Origin: Zingiber officinale
Taxonomy: Eukaryota > Streptophyta > Magnoliopsida > Zingiberales > Zingiberaceae
Reading direction: 5' to 3'
Assembly (NCBI RefSeq): GCF_018446385.1
Contig: NC_056001.1
Location: forward strand, 108,788,436-108,852,435
Length of the DNA: 64,000 bases
Part shown: positions 37,667 to 49,560 of the stretch, one piece after another
Position numbering within the stretch: position 1 is the first letter of the stretch
Layout: each line of letters begins with the position of its first letter
Position numbers and translations under genes: made by a program
The notes under the pieces: generated by a model
Seen by the model: only the letters and a program-made list of their open reading frames with translations
The model's database searches: none
What the model was told of the DNA's origin: nothing

Positions 37667-39080
37667 GTCATCGGCGTGTTCATCCTCACCACTGATATCT
37701 CCACTGAACAGTAGAGGGGAGTTAGAAGATTGAACTGCTGAGTTCTGCTGGTTGGCTCCGTTTGCGGCTGCTCATTGCCTTGAACTGACTGAAGAACACC
37801 AACAGATAGATTCTCTTGGCATCCAACTTAGCAGGAAGCTGAACCGATGATTCAGACAGAAAGAGAGTCAACGAGATGATAATCATTTAATGACAAACTA
37901 AACTAATAGACACAAAAACTAAATGATTTCCTATAAAAAGAAACTTTTCAAATGCAGGTAAAACATCTGCAAAGATTTACAGACAACATAGTTTTAGAGA
38001 TTTGAGTACAGCAACCCCATGAAAAATTCACAGATGGAGAAGAAACCTGAGGCCAGTGAACTATGTTTTGGTTCAAAATGGACAGTAAGGATTCCATAAT
38101 TATGTGGAAGCGAGTCAGCAAGTGGAGATAATTTAAGCGCCTAAAGAGACCAATCAATCGAGTCTGAAGAAAAACAAACAAACAAACAAACAACAAAGCA
38201 GTCACATTATGATGACTAAAAAAGAATTTTGATCTCAACTTTATGCTGTCGACGTCTCAAGTTTGTCTCTCGTTTTGCAATAATTCTATTTTATTTTGTC
38301 ACTATGATGACTAAAAAAGAATTTTGAGGTTGGAGCTAGGAATATATGGCGAAGTTAATTACAAGAAAAAGAGATGGTGTGTGTGTATCTCCACCGAAGG
38401 CGAGAACACCATTAACACGTCGCATCACTCAAACAGCAGCGGTTCATCATCCCATGGGTCTGGGGAGATTCGTTCTAATTAGAGGAGGAAGAGAAGGAGA
38501 CGGAGAAGTACGTAATGGCCACCGGACACTGTCTTTCCGTCGCCGTACATCTTCAAAGAGATCGACTAATGATCTGATGCCGTGAGGAGGACGTACGCGA
38601 GTGGGAGGAGGAGGAGTGGTGGTGGTTCTTCGGCCTCGGCCGCCGCGTGCGTCGCTGTTGGCCGCTTTGACGTCGCCAAAAGGCAGCGTTTCGCTGCCCC
38701 AAAACGCTGCAGACGAAAATGAACCAGTGGGGACGCACATTGACAGCGAAAAGGAATATTACGAGATCAGGACTTTTATTTTTTTATTTTTTTTATTTTC
38801 TTTTAAGGGACATCTTGCATTTAAATTTCTCTCGCACAAAATGAGGAAAAAAAAACGTCTTCCAACCACTGGACATATGATTATAAATTAATATTATAAT
38901 TTTTCTCTTTTCTTATAACGTAGGACACGAACTATAAAAAATGTTTGGGATGGACATATCATTTGCTATAGTCATAATGACAATTATAATACACTATTCG
39001 AATCTCAATTATAGCACACTATAAACAATTTTACTTTAGTGGGATGAATAATTTAAAATGTTGACTAATAGACATTTTTA
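37667..39080. other. Upstream region of the MYB-CC gene, with a GC-rich block
   Basis: 37667-38250 probably holds further 5' exons or leader of the MYB-CC gene that I could not place. 38380-38740 is a GC-rich block unlike its AT-rich surroundings. It is a likely promoter or first leader exon on the minus strand, with open frames on both strands but no recognised protein. 38750-39080 is AT-rich. Confidence 0.4.
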
Positions 39081-39476
39081 GAGCATCCATATGAATTATT
39101 ATATTCAAAAATTTTATCTTAAATTTTAGATACATTAACTAAAAATCCTATGCATCAGGTACCCTATTCATTCCTTAAATTTAGATTTGATAAATAGTGA
39201 TTCTTTAAATTTAAGGAATAAAACTAATACCCTAAAAATAAAATAATATTTTTTTTAATCTCTCCCCTTCCACTCAATCTCTCTCCTTTCACTCATTCCA
39301 TAAATATAATAATAAAAAATAGAAGAAAGAGAAGAAAATAATAAAAAATTAAGGATCATAAAAATTTTAGGATATTTGATGTAGTGTGTAGTGAAAAATG
39401 ATTATCTAAATTTAATAAAATGGATCATTTATCCTAAATTTTAGATATAGTAATAGAGAAATTGATGTGGATGCTC
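39081..39476. mobile_element. Tourist-like (PIF/Harbinger) MITE
   Basis: 396 bases with terminal inverted repeats GAGCATCCA and TGGATGCTC, flanked on both sides by TTA, the PIF/Harbinger target duplication. The interior is AT-rich and partly self-complementary (CTAAATTTTAGAT, TTAAATTTAAGGA) with no coding capacity. Confidence 0.75.
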
Positions 39477-39635
39477 TTAGATTTGCTTAATGATAAATTT
39501 ATGGAGCCGAGCCATCCACTTTCAGAATTAATTGAATCATCAACCTTCAAAATTAGTTGGATCGAATGCTCAAATATTTAGATTATAAAAAAAATAGAAT
39601 AGAAATGCAAAAAAAAAAAAGAATAAACATAAAAA

Positions 39636-39885
39636 CTCCCACCCTGGCATGATGGGGCGGTAAGGAATTTAACGAATTAATCAATAACTCACGTTTCGAA
39701 TCACAAGTATGGCTTATTGCATGACATTTTCTTGTAGTGGGATGAAAAATTTGAGATGTTGGATGCTGGGTGAGGAGCCGCTTGTGCGTTCAGATTTACC
39801 CGGTAGGTGAATCAGGAGAAAATCATCCACCTATCGGATTAATTGGGTCAGTAAAGATTTGGATACTTGGATTATCAAAAAAAAA
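39636..39885 (+). repeat. SINE-like copy
   Basis: Begins with a tRNA-like CCCTGGCATGATGGGGCGGT head and a B-box-like GTTTCGAATCAC. It ends in a block (ATCCACCTATCGGATTA...GATACTTGGATTATC) followed by a run of A. The 3' block recurs near 40200, 40520, 56520 and 56620, so this is a dispersed short element. Confidence 0.5.
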
Positions 39886-40043
39886 AATACACACAGAGGA
39901 TTGAATTATCACGCTAGACATCTCATATGTCCGTGTTGTTTGAATCACTCATGATGCTGAATGGTCAGTTAGGACCTATCAGCGCTTTTCGAATATACCT
40001 TACTGGTTGGTAGGAAACTTTCATGGGATCGAGTCAAAACTCC

Positions 40044-40270
40044 TAAGGCACGGTGTAGTGGTAAAGCGACGAGGCTCATTCTCATTCAGGGAAAGTTTAA
40101 ATTTTACATTGGGCATTTCTGAATACCCCTGGAATTCAAACCACAAGTGAAGATGAGGATCTCTCCGTGACCCATATACGCTTCTTGAATTTATTTGGTG
40201 GTTGCTTCATAGGGTTAAGTAGTTCATCTCCAAAATTAGTCAAAATCGTAGATGGCACGAGCTGAGACCA
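40044..40270 (+). repeat. SINE-like copy
   Basis: Head GGCACGGTGTAGTGGTAAAG resembles a tRNA A box, and a degraded B box follows. The body (GAATACCCCTGGAATTCAAACCA, then CTTTTTGAATT-like text) also occurs at 40380-40540. No coding capacity. Confidence 0.5.
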
Positions 40271-40334
40271 GAATTACCAAAGCAAAACATAATACACACA
40301 AAATACAAGGACAACATTGATGTTTGTGATTCAA

Positions 40335-40548
40335 CACTAGGACAACCAGTAGTGAATCTCATTCTCAAGCAGCGAGGGTTCAAATTTTACATCAGGTATT
40401 TCCGAATACCGATGGAATTCAAACCACTCATGAAACTAAAGACCTCTTCGTGGCCCACCCTGTGCTTTTTGAATTTACCTTGTGGTAATAGGACCAAATA
40501 GTTCACCTCTAAAATTAATCAGATCACAAGAATTGATATCTGGACAAT
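40335..40548 (+). repeat. SINE-like copy
   Basis: Same family as 40044-40270: AGGGTTCAAATTTTACATC, then GAATACCGATGGAATTCAAACCAC and a shared 3' part ending near GATATCTGG. The head is degraded. Confidence 0.5.
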
Positions 40549-43137
40549 ATTATTGTTTGTGATTCAATATTAGGACAAACCGTAATGAAGTTGATTGAGG
40601 AAGCCAGAAAAGGCAATTGAGAGATTAATAAACCTTAATAGCATCCATAACGAAGGATATTTAGAGAGGAAATTATTTCAAATATCCTCAAATCCTAAAT
40701 CCCCACCATTTGAAAGGGTGAAGATTGGAATATCAGAAGTAATCAGATAAAAAGTTATCCAGTGATTTTAATTTTACATTTTTTTAAAAAATATGAGAGT
40801 GAGATATTTGAAAAATGCGACCATAAATATTTAATTATGAAATTTGATATATTTAAGGAGTAATATATTTTATTGATAAAGTAGACGCGAGAATCACAAT
40901 ATTTAAGAGAAATATTTACTTATTTATAGATGCTTTCATATGAACCCTAGGACAAATCACAGCAAACTTTCAGCCAAATGAAATACCAAAAGATTGAAAA
41001 GAAACAATTTATACTGCTTCTGAATGGGCAACTCAAGTGGTGACAAAAAGATGAATACACCTCAGCGCCCCCGGATTTCAACATGAAAGAGATAAATCAA
41101 CTATTAAAAGAAATTAAAAATAGTTATGGAGACCCATTAAACCTATATAAAAATTTTCTATCGAATATTAAAATAAATTAAAAATATTTATGAAGACCCA
41201 TTAAACAATCAGAGTTCTTAAATTCTTAGATTTATTATCTCACTAAAAGAAAATCTCTACAATTCACCGTGAAATTTAACTCTTAGATGCCTAGCTAATT
41301 TCAAACGGACTCATCTTGATAGCTCTTAGATGCCTAGCTAATTTCAAACGGACTAATCTTGATAGTTGACCGATCCAACTAGACAAAAATTTTCCACTAA
41401 TTATCACCTGAAATTCGATTTAGATGTATAACTAACCATTTAAAAGACCTAGCTGCATCATCATCTGGAAAAGAAAAGATCAACAGCTTCATCCTGATAT
41501 AGTTTTCACACAAAGAAAAGATCAATAGCTTCATGCTGATGATGTAGTTGTCTAAGATGATGTCTAACACATAACATCATATTTGATATAGTTTTCATAT
41601 TCAACACCAAACACTATTTCAGCCCACACCATATCACACCAAAAAAAAAATATTTTTTAAAATATTCTATTTTTCTTATTCATAATTTAATCATCAACCT
41701 ACATTTTAATTTACCAACATACATTTAATTTTATATGTCAGTGTATTTTACATTTATACACATCAAAATTTTTAATATTTTATTATATGTTTTAATGAAA
41801 TTAGTGATATAATTTATAAATATAATTATAATTAAAATATATTAAATAAAATAAAAATAATAATTTTAATAAATTATATCTGTACCAATATGCATATTAA
41901 AATTAAAATATGCTACTAAATACACTTAATTTAAATTTATAATAAATAATTAATATTTCTATAAGTAAAGACAAAGAAAATAATAATTATAAATTAATTA
42001 TATAATAATATAATAAGATTAAAATATGGTGATTGAATAGTACAACACCAAATATGGTGTTTTGGTGTATGGGTTGGAGATGGTAGTAAAGTTTAGCAAT
42101 TGCTGCAGTTCTTCAGTTATTTTAAGTTTAGACAGCATGCCAAGAATGAAGGTAAGAAAAATTGAGAATAAGCTTCAATAAAATACAACAGAATTATGAC
42201 AAAAAAACAAAAAAAAACAAATTTGATGTCTTTTAATAAGTTTATTTTAATAATTCAGTGGAGAAAAAGTGAAATTATACTTATTGCACGTTAATTGAAT
42301 GCAAAACCAAGTAAAATAGAATATGATTCTTTGTCGTTCATAAAATTTATCGATTTTTTAGATAAAATTAACTAAAATCAAAATAATTTCAGTTTAACTA
42401 AATCAACCTGAAAGGAAACTGAATTGAAATTTGATCGGTTTCCATTTGAATCAGATCGAGATAAAAATTTAATTTAAAAAAATTACAAATCAAACACACA
42501 GTAAGCAATCAAATAATTAATCAGCAATTGATAATCAATACATGAATGTTTATTAAGAATTTACAATGATTGAAAGTGTCAAAATTATTGCAATTAAAGT
42601 TTGTCAATTAATTGCATAACTTGTGCCCACCCTCATTAAGTATATTTGTCAAAATTATTTATCTAAATTATTTAGTGCTATTTGTTTAAATTATTGGAGA
42701 TTAGCAGCTAAATAAGCCTTACATTTCTTTGTTGATGCTTATGGAAAACATATTACTGATAATATATAACTCAATTAAATCAACTATTATTAGAATAAAA
42801 AAACCATCTTGGATCTCTTGAACTCTCCGCTCAAAATAGTTTAAGAATTCCAATTATCAATTGGTCTTCATCGCAGTTGTTTAGAGAATTTTGTACCTTC
42901 ATCAGATACTGAGAACTATCAAGAAAGCATAAGGATCAAAAAACAAATCGTAAAAATGGATGTTTGCAAGAACACAGACAGATTAATAATTGATAAAGCA
43001 ATTGTATCGAATTCAAAGTGTGTCCGCAATCATAGATATTCGAAGAAGAAGAAGAGCTGAAGCAACTTAAAAGGATCAAAAAGGGAAGATTTTTGACACA
43101 AAGGAACTCGGACAAGTAATAATAATGATAGCCTTGC
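40549..43137. other. AT-rich intergenic region, no gene
   Basis: No supported coding region. It has simple AT-rich tracts, a short direct duplication near 41281-41365 (repeat of CTCTTAGATGCCTAGCTAATT), and possible degraded MITE text near 41580 and 42030-42090. The last about 200 bases probably contain the 3' UTR of the ribosomal protein gene. Confidence 0.5.
41281..41365 (+). repeat. Short tandem duplication
   Basis: The phrase CTCTTAGATGCCTAGCTAAT followed by TTCAAACGGACT occurs twice in a row, about 42 bases apart. A small local duplication in non-coding DNA. Confidence 0.7.
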
Positions 43138-43638
43138 TCACTCGAGCGGTACCTCAACTTCTCCATCGCTGATCTCCTGTTGCAGGTCCTTGGGGTCCTT
43201 CCCATCGACGGTGCATCCGACGGAGACGCAGGTTCCGAGGATCTCCTTGACGGTGCCGGAAAGGTCCTTGGCCATGGACCTAGGGCGCATCACCCGGGCA
43301 ATCTCGATGACGTCGTCAAGGGAGATGTTGCCATTGTGCTTGATGTTCTTGGTCTTCTTACGGTCGCGCTCGGGTTCCTTGAGGGCCTTGATGACGAGTG
43401 CAGCGGCGGAGGGAACCACGGAGACCTTGGCCTGCCGGTTCTGCACGGTGAGCTTGACAGTGACGCGGAGTCCCTTCCAGTCCTTCGCGGTCTCCTTGGC
43501 GATGTCCTCTCCGACCTTCTTCGGGGAGAGACCCAGCGGGCCGATCTTCGGCGCAAGGGAACTGGCAGCACCCACTTCGCCGCCGGTGACACGGACGAAC
43601 ACATCCACAACCTGCGTCGGATCTAACTTGGGCGGCAT
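43138..43638 (-). CDS. RPL12: 60S ribosomal protein L12 (uL11), intronless
   Basis: Cytosolic large-subunit protein that binds the GTPase-associated centre of 25S/28S rRNA at the base of the P stalk. The frame is 166 residues, the normal length, in one exon from [17 protein letters not shown] to EVEVPLE. Recognisable blocks are [19 protein letters not shown] (N-terminal domain), the [19 protein letters not shown] region and [19 protein letters not shown] (RNA-binding C-terminal domain). The frame is clean and GC-rich. Lack of introns is usual for plant RPL12 genes as far as I recall. The promoter just upstream has motifs typical of ribosomal protein genes. Confidence 0.97.
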   Translation of the reverse strand: MPPKLDPTQVVDVFVRVTGGEVGAASSLAPKIGPLGLSPKKVGEDIAKETAKDWKGLRVTVKLTVQNRQAKVSVVPSAAALVIKALKEPERDRKKTKNIKHNGNISLDDVIEIARVMRPRSMAKDLSGTVKEILGTCVSVGCTVDGKDPKDLQQEISDGEVEVPLE

Positions 43639-43682
43639 CGCGACGTCGGCGGCGGCACCACTGACGAGCTCGAATGCTAGGA

Positions 43683-43774
43683 TTAGGGTTTGGACACCTA
43701 CGAAAGGACTTATATATTTCCTATTTTGGGGCGGTTCATGTCACTATGGGCCCGATTGGTAGACCTATTGGGCC
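43683..43774 (-). promoter_or_regulatory. RPL12 promoter: telo-box, TATA box, two site II motifs
   Basis: On the minus strand, upstream of the start at 43638: telo-box AAACCCTAA (43683-43691), TATATAAG (43709-43716, about 71-78 bases before the ATG) and two GGCCCA site II motifs (43747-43752, 43769-43774). Telo-box plus site II is a known signature of plant ribosomal protein and translation genes. The telo-box sits near the expected transcription start. Confidence 0.75.
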
Positions 43775-44153
43775 TCAATAAATCTAATCTAAATCTACTA
43801 ATTTTCCTTCTTCTAATTACCTAACTAAATCTAATTACCCTCACATAACACGGGAGATTAGAGAGGCGTGCGAACAAATTGACGGGAGAAAGCTGACTTC
43901 TGCTGCGATGCAACACGAGAAAGTGACTGAACAAAACATGTGGATGTAGCACCACTTTCATCCTAACAATCGTAATTTTTTTATTAGAATAAAAGATAAT
44001 ATTGTTCATCCCAAATCCCAAATAGTAGTATTACCAGTCCCATACACATAAATCAGAGACATTTTTTTCCTGACCACCGACTTGCCATCCAAATAATCCT
44101 CTATAAATACTTTTTTATGTGCGAGATGATGAAGTGGAAGAATTATTAATATA
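43775..44153. other. Intergenic between divergent RPL12 and DUF599 genes
   Basis: AT-rich. Ends with TATAAATA at 44102-44109, about 45 bases before the DUF599 start codon, a good TATA box for that gene. Confidence 0.55.
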
Positions 44154-44902
44154 ATGGAGTGGAGGAAGTGCTACTTGGATCTTGTGCTCGTGCCGTTAGG
44201 CCTCTTCTTCCTCCTCGTCTATCACCTCTGGCTTTGGTACAGGGTCAGTTCCAAGCCGCTGCATACGATCATCGGCATCAACTCTATCGGCCGCCGTCTA
44301 TGGGTCAAAGCTATGATGAAAGTATAGATGTATATATAAATTCTTTGTTAACAAATTAAATTATGTAATAATATATTAATTTATAGGACAATGACAAGAA
44401 GAACATACTGGCGGTGCAAACGCTCCGGAACACGATGATGGGGTCGACGCTGATGGCCACCACCTCCATCCTCCTCTGCTCCGGCCTCGCCGCCGTCCTC
44501 AGCAGCACCTACTCCGTGAAGCGGCCGCTGTACGACTCCGTCTTCGGCGCGCACGGCGACTTCACGGTGCTCCTCAAGTTCGTCTCCCTCCTCGTCGTCT
44601 TGGTCTTCGCCTTCCTCTGCCACTCCCTCTCCATCCGCTTCCTCAACCAGGCCTGCTTCCTCATCAACGTAACTCCCTCCCACGACTCCCACGTCACCGT
44701 CGCCTACGTCGTCGACCTCCTCGAGAAGGGCTTCGCCCTCAACACCGTCGGCAACCGCCTCTTCTACGCCGCCCTGCCGCTGCTCCTCTGGACCTTCGGC
44801 CCTCTGCTCGTCGTCTTCTCCTCCCTCACCATGGTGCTCATTTTCTACAACCTCGACGTGGCGTTCCAGGACCAAAAGGTCATCGAACACACCTGCGTGT
44901 AA
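44154..44902 (+). CDS. DUF599 membrane protein, two exons
   Basis: Plant protein of the DUF599 family; its molecular function is not established. Exons 44154-44321 and 44387-44902 join in phase 0 (MMK, then DNDKKN) to give 227 residues, typical of the family. The first helix is LVLVPLGLFFLLVYHLWLWY. After the conserved NILAVQTLRNTMMGSTL come CSGLAAVLSSTYSVKRPL and two further hydrophobic stretches, for about four membrane segments. The start at 44154 (MEWRKCYLDL) restores the first helix that a later in-frame Met would lose. Intron 1 is short (65 bases) and GT-AG. A TATA box lies at 44102-44109. Exon 2 is strongly GC-rich. Confidence 0.93.
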
Positions 44903-45453
44903 AGCATTAGCTAGCAAAATTATAAGGGCATATTCGTAAATGACAAATCCTGCCCGATACAACTCGGTTACAGCTGCAGGAGCAATAATATATACTTTAG
45001 ATTCCTAGTAATTGGAATCAAATTACTGGAAGAATAATATATACACTAAATGATTTATGATATAATGTGTATTTAGAAAAAAAAAATATTTAAGTAGGGA
45101 TGAATATTCGATTAATTCGGTTCATAAATTAATTGAATTAATCGAAAACTGATTTAATATTAAAATCAAATTAAAATTTTATTAATACTAAATTAATTAA
45201 ATTAATTATTTCAGTTAATATTAAATTAACTAAATTTATTTAAAATAATAATAAAATAATTTATATAAAATTAATATCAATTTAATCGAATGTTACCAAC
45301 CAAAAACTAATAGACCATATAATATGTGTATTTTATTCTTTCTTGTCCGTTTTAGGACGAGGCGTTGATTTTAAAATACTGAAATAAATCTATTTCCACC
45401 ACTGCCACTACGTTTACTTATTAATTACAACAGTGCCACTACGCTGATTATGA
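44903..45453. other. Intergenic, AT-rich
   Basis: Between two convergent genes, so it should contain both 3' UTRs. 45090-45310 is a low-complexity AATTAA-rich stretch. No gene is seen. Confidence 0.6.
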
Positions 45454-48400
45454 TTACGGTTCTGCCCTCCCGTCCCTGCCCCGCACCAAGACTTGGTACC
45501 CTTCTGCTGACCTCGCCGCGAAGTCCGCCAGCGAACCGACGGCCACCGACATCCCCGCGCACAGCACCCTCCTCGCCATTTCCGATGTCGCCGGAGTGCG
45601 GCGGCACTTATCCTCCTCCCCTTCGATATCCTCCTCCGCGGCCGCCGCCGTTGTTTCCATCTCGCGGACCGACGCGATCCCCGCCGCGAAGAAGTCCAGG
45701 CCATCCACCACCTGCGCCTCCCCCACCGACTCCAGCAGCCGCGACCACTGCGCGCATACTCCGAGAGCTGGCGGCGCGCCGCCCGCGGAGGATCGCGGCG
45801 GTGAGAGCGGGGAACGCGCGCAGCCCCTGTCGCCGTCTCCGCGGTCGCTGCAGCGGAGGGCCCACCCGGCCAGCGCCCGGGCGTAGGCCCGCTGCGCCTC
45901 CACCCAGATCTCGAGGCACGCGCGCCAGTTCCGGAGATCCGCTTCGAGGGCGGCGGCGGATCGTGCGCGTCTGGGGGACGCGGGGTGCGCCTCCTCCGAG
46001 ACCTTCCCGGCGGCGACCGCGGCGGAGAGCATCAGGAGCTTGGCTTCTTCTATCGTGCGCTTCTGGATCTGGTGGCAGTCGGCTGTGGTCCTCCACATTT
46101 TCGCTAACCTGCACGGCGAGGACGACAGCGGACAGATCAGACGGACGTGATTTGACTTTGCTTCTGATTCGGTGGATCCACACCGTACGAGGTAACAAAC
46201 ACACAAATAAACAAAATAAAAAGCCAATGATGACACACTGCTTCATCTGCTTTAACCCTTATAGAATCAACTGTGTTCTTTTCCCTATTCAATTCAATGA
46301 TGCAGTAATGGTCACTCATCCCTGATGCAATTCGACATGATCAAATAATGGAGATAGATGCGAGGCAAGTGACAAAAAAGAACAAGATGTCAGATAAAGA
46401 TTAGTTCTTGGTGCATTCCTTACCCATGTGAGATTGAGTATGCAAAACTGATCAGCTTTTACTAAAGAGCATACAATATCTTGAATGCATGCCATCATTA
46501 CTTCCATTAGTCTCTTTGCAAAAACCTAGTGTTTGAAAAATTCATCTTCAGAAATTTCTTGTAGTTAGTTTGTTTGCTTGCTGTTGTGTGCTTGATCTAA
46601 CAATAGCTTTCTTCTGCCTAGTGTTTGAAAAATTCATCTTCAGAAATTTCTTGTAGTTAGTTTGTTTGCTTGCTGTTGTGTGCTTGATCTAACAATAGCT
46701 TTCTTCTGTCTATTTAAATTGAGGAAAAGAATCAGATGAACTTATTTATAGGTATATGGGTACTATGAAATAATGAAATGAACTTCTTCTGAAGAAATTT
46801 TGCTCTTCTAAACTAAATTGGGAATGGTTTGCCTAAGCATAGCAACTGATCTGTCATACTTGGTAAGTCCAATTCAATAGTGTTTGAAAGATTAGAAAAA
46901 ATTTGAAACTTACCCTTGTACTAACTCGAACAGCTGTGGATGCAATTCTTCATCCCGCAAAGTTTCAATCCTTCTTGAAACTGACTCAACTGAGTGTATA
47001 GAAACTTTTAACTGAGTATGTAGATCTCTTACTACTGCTCTTGTTTTGTCAACAGATGAAGGTTCTTCACTGTGCATGTCTTGGCTTCTCATTTGCTTGT
47101 ATTTCCTCTCAAATGCTATTCTTATGCGTTCTCCAGCCTGCGAAGGACGTAAAACATGATCTTACGTAAATAGCAATTTCATCAATTGGATGGAGGCAAA
47201 AGTAAACCTTGCAAATCACAGCAATTACCTTAACCTCTTCATACAACTTCTTCTCCCATTCATATAATCTATCCAACGTTGACTGATGGTTTCCTGATGT
47301 TGTGCATGACTCCTCCAAACAGTCAATGCTGCTATCATAACCATCACATCCTGAACTGGGAAAGGCATTACATAATCTAGAAGAGGATGAACGCGACGAT
47401 GCAGACCGGAAAAGAGCAATTGGATTCATCATTTTTACTGTCGAAGGAATGCAGGTGATATTTTAAATCCATATGAGTAAATTCAGAATCATTTCATATT
47501 AAGATTTGAATTATTTACCAGCAATTTCAGTTGAAGTTGAAGCATAATGGGACTTGCTCGCATTCAACAATACTGAAACTTCATGAGCACAGTCACAAAT
47601 CCGCAAAAATTGGCTTTCAATATCTTTCATTATTTCTGGCATGCCTTTTGTTCTTCGGTTTAGGTACACAGTAAAACCATGGGTTTCCTCTGCCGACTTT
47701 CTCTTCTCTGCCAGTTCCTTCTCTCTTGTTGTCTTAAGTTTAATGGCATCTTTTGTTTCTGATACTTCAAAATTGTCGACTTGCTTGTTGTGAAACTTAT
47801 TAACTCCTATACATTTGGCTGCTGAAGAGTCTACACATGTACTGCTCAGTCTAGTATCATTTGAATTGACTTCGCATGCTTCCTTCTGAGTTTTTATCTG
47901 CAAAGGCTCATCATCTTCTCTTGTTGTTCCTTCTTCTTCCAGTTCCGGTATTCCTTCTTCCTGTCTAACTTGTCTTAGGCCTGCTACATCATCATCGTTG
48001 ATCGAGTCAACTGAACTGCTCTGGTATGCGTATCCATATGTATCTATTGAAGAGAAAGGATTCCAAAACGAGTCCCACTGTGGATTTTGTGGTGATGCTG
48101 GAGGGTAGTTGGGCCTATCATATGTTGAAGAATAGAATGAAGAGTGCCATGGTGAAGCCTGAGTGGTGAAAAAAGTATCATTTCCATAAGGTTCCATAGG
48201 GCAATAAGTGTTAATTCTCACTGTCTCTGATGGTTGAGGAAACTCTTCAATAGAAACCGAAGGATTTGCTCCCGATCTCAAATATCTAGAAACATGCAAA
48301 ATGCTTCCCTGAGACTGATTTATTTGTGATGCAGAGTTAAATGGATCCCCCATCTTTTTCTCATATTGGTTGAAAGGAATGCCCAGCATTTCGGGGCTCA

Positions 48401-48638
48401 ATTTCTTCACGGGCATGAATGGAGGCAGAGTGAAGGTGTCCGGAAAAGTGTCGGGTTGCTCATCTGCATCAACAAAATTGCAAAGGGCATCGGAGACTCG
48501 CTTTAGCGACTGAATGTAAGCAATGTGCCCGGAAGCAAAGCGGTTTCTCTGCTCAACAGCCTGCTTTATGAAGTTTCTTCTATCTCTGCAGAGCTGGACA
48601 GCCTCCTCATCTTCCAACCTCGAAGCCGAGCATCCCAT
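45454..48638 (-). CDS. DUF630/DUF632 protein (NRG2/REL2 type), four exons
   Basis: Member of the plant DUF630-DUF632 family. Named relatives act in nitrate signalling (NRG2) and leaf rolling (REL2). Exons 47519-48638, 47229-47437, 46914-47137, 45454-46108 give 735 residues with consistent phases. The N-terminus MGCSASRLEDEEAVQLCRDR is the DUF630 start and a likely N-myristoylation signal, so this Met was chosen over one 14 codons upstream. Residues 80-310 are a low-complexity Ser/Asn/Pro linker. DUF632 starts near residue 319 (LNRRTKGMPEIMKDIESQF) and runs through LYEWEKKLYEEVKAGERIRI, the RDLHTQLKVSIHSVESVSRR helix and LAKMWRTTADCHQIQK. The last exon is far richer in GC than the others. A 92-base tandem duplication lies in intron 3. 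Confidence 0.92.
46525..46708. repeat. 92-base tandem duplication in intron 3 of the DUF630/632 gene
   Basis: Two adjacent, almost identical 92-base units start CCTAGTGTTTGAAAAATTC at 46525 and 46617. They sit wholly inside the 805-base intron 46109-46913, so the protein is not affected. Confidence 0.9.
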
Positions 48639-49461
48639 CTCTTCAAGACTGTCTAGGAATGTTTCAGATTGAAACCACAATTTTGCAAGCCGAAGGAAAG
48701 AAGATGATATCTGTTTGAGAAGCTCTCCTGAGGTATGAGGTATAAACTGAAGCTTAACTTGTTTCCGAAAGTAGATGATTCAACAATTATAAACTAAAAT
48801 CGATATGCCGGCAGGATTGAAAGAACTTGCGAACAGTGGAGGTAACTTTATATCCCCTTTGGATCTGCTCTCTCCTCAGCAAAGAAAATTCAGTCAGCAG
48901 AAACCCTTCTCCAGACTGAACCTTGGGATCAAGGTAATCGGTACGTCAACGATTTACCATTTCGACATCTTATTACTTCACGTAATACTGGAATGATTAA
49001 GAAAAAGACGAAGCACAAAAGAAAATATGTTGAAGAAGATGGTGATCTGATGGTTTGAACTTTCCCAAAACTATAGGACACAAGAAAAAACATGATCAGA
49101 TGATATTAAGAAAAAACAGAAATGAACGAACCTACGAAAGAAAATCAAGCAAAACAAAGTTTGCATCTTTGATCTACCTTTCTACAAAAACTGATAAACC
49201 TGGCTTGGGAGAAGGGATTCCACCATCAGGTCCATCACCACGTGAAGAAAAAGGACAAAGCATTAAAACTCCTAATAGTCTTGCATTCAACTTTGCAAAT
49301 TGTTCATCTCTCTATTAAAAAAACTAAATAATAAAATTATTTAAACACACACACACACTAACCTTGAAGCACAACCTTCACCTTCTCAACATACGAGAAG
49401 AGCCAAAGACCCTTGCTCATGGAATTGGAATCACTTCTGCGTCACTCACGATAGAAACTTG

Positions 49462-49496
<35 letters not shown>

Positions 49497-49560
49497 CAGA
49501 AGATAAAAAAGGGAGGGGCAACGGTCAAATGATCTAAAAGAGAAGCAAAGCGCAACACAG
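48639..49560. other. 5' leader and promoter region of the DUF630/632 gene
   Basis: No coding region is supported. It likely holds the leader, perhaps with a leader intron, since the GC content and a TTGAAG/GGTATG-type text vary along it. An (AG)14 microsatellite lies at 49465-49493. Transcription start cannot be fixed by eye. Confidence 0.45.
49465..49493. repeat. (AG)n microsatellite, about 14 units
   Basis: Uninterrupted AG run upstream of the DUF630/632 gene. GA/CT repeats are common in plant 5' leaders and core promoters. Confidence 0.95.

Noticed and set aside
39727-39740. TTTTCTTGTAGTG, resembling a CACTA terminus
   Set aside because: It lies inside a SINE-like copy, has no subterminal repeats and no partner end. 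Similar text (ACTTTAGTGGGATGA) occurs nearby by repeat relationship.
41580-42085. Possible MITE with CAACACCAAACAC and GGTGTATGGGTTGG ends
   Set aside because: The two ends do not pair well as inverted repeats, and no target duplication was found.
43180-43762. Long plus-strand frames antisense to RPL12
   Set aside because: They are mirror frames of a GC-rich coding sequence and match no known protein.
45450-46325. Long open frames on the plus strand and in another minus frame over the DUF632 last exon
   Set aside because: They are by-products of a very GC-rich exon. Only the frame ending at 45454 continues the DUF632 protein across splice sites.
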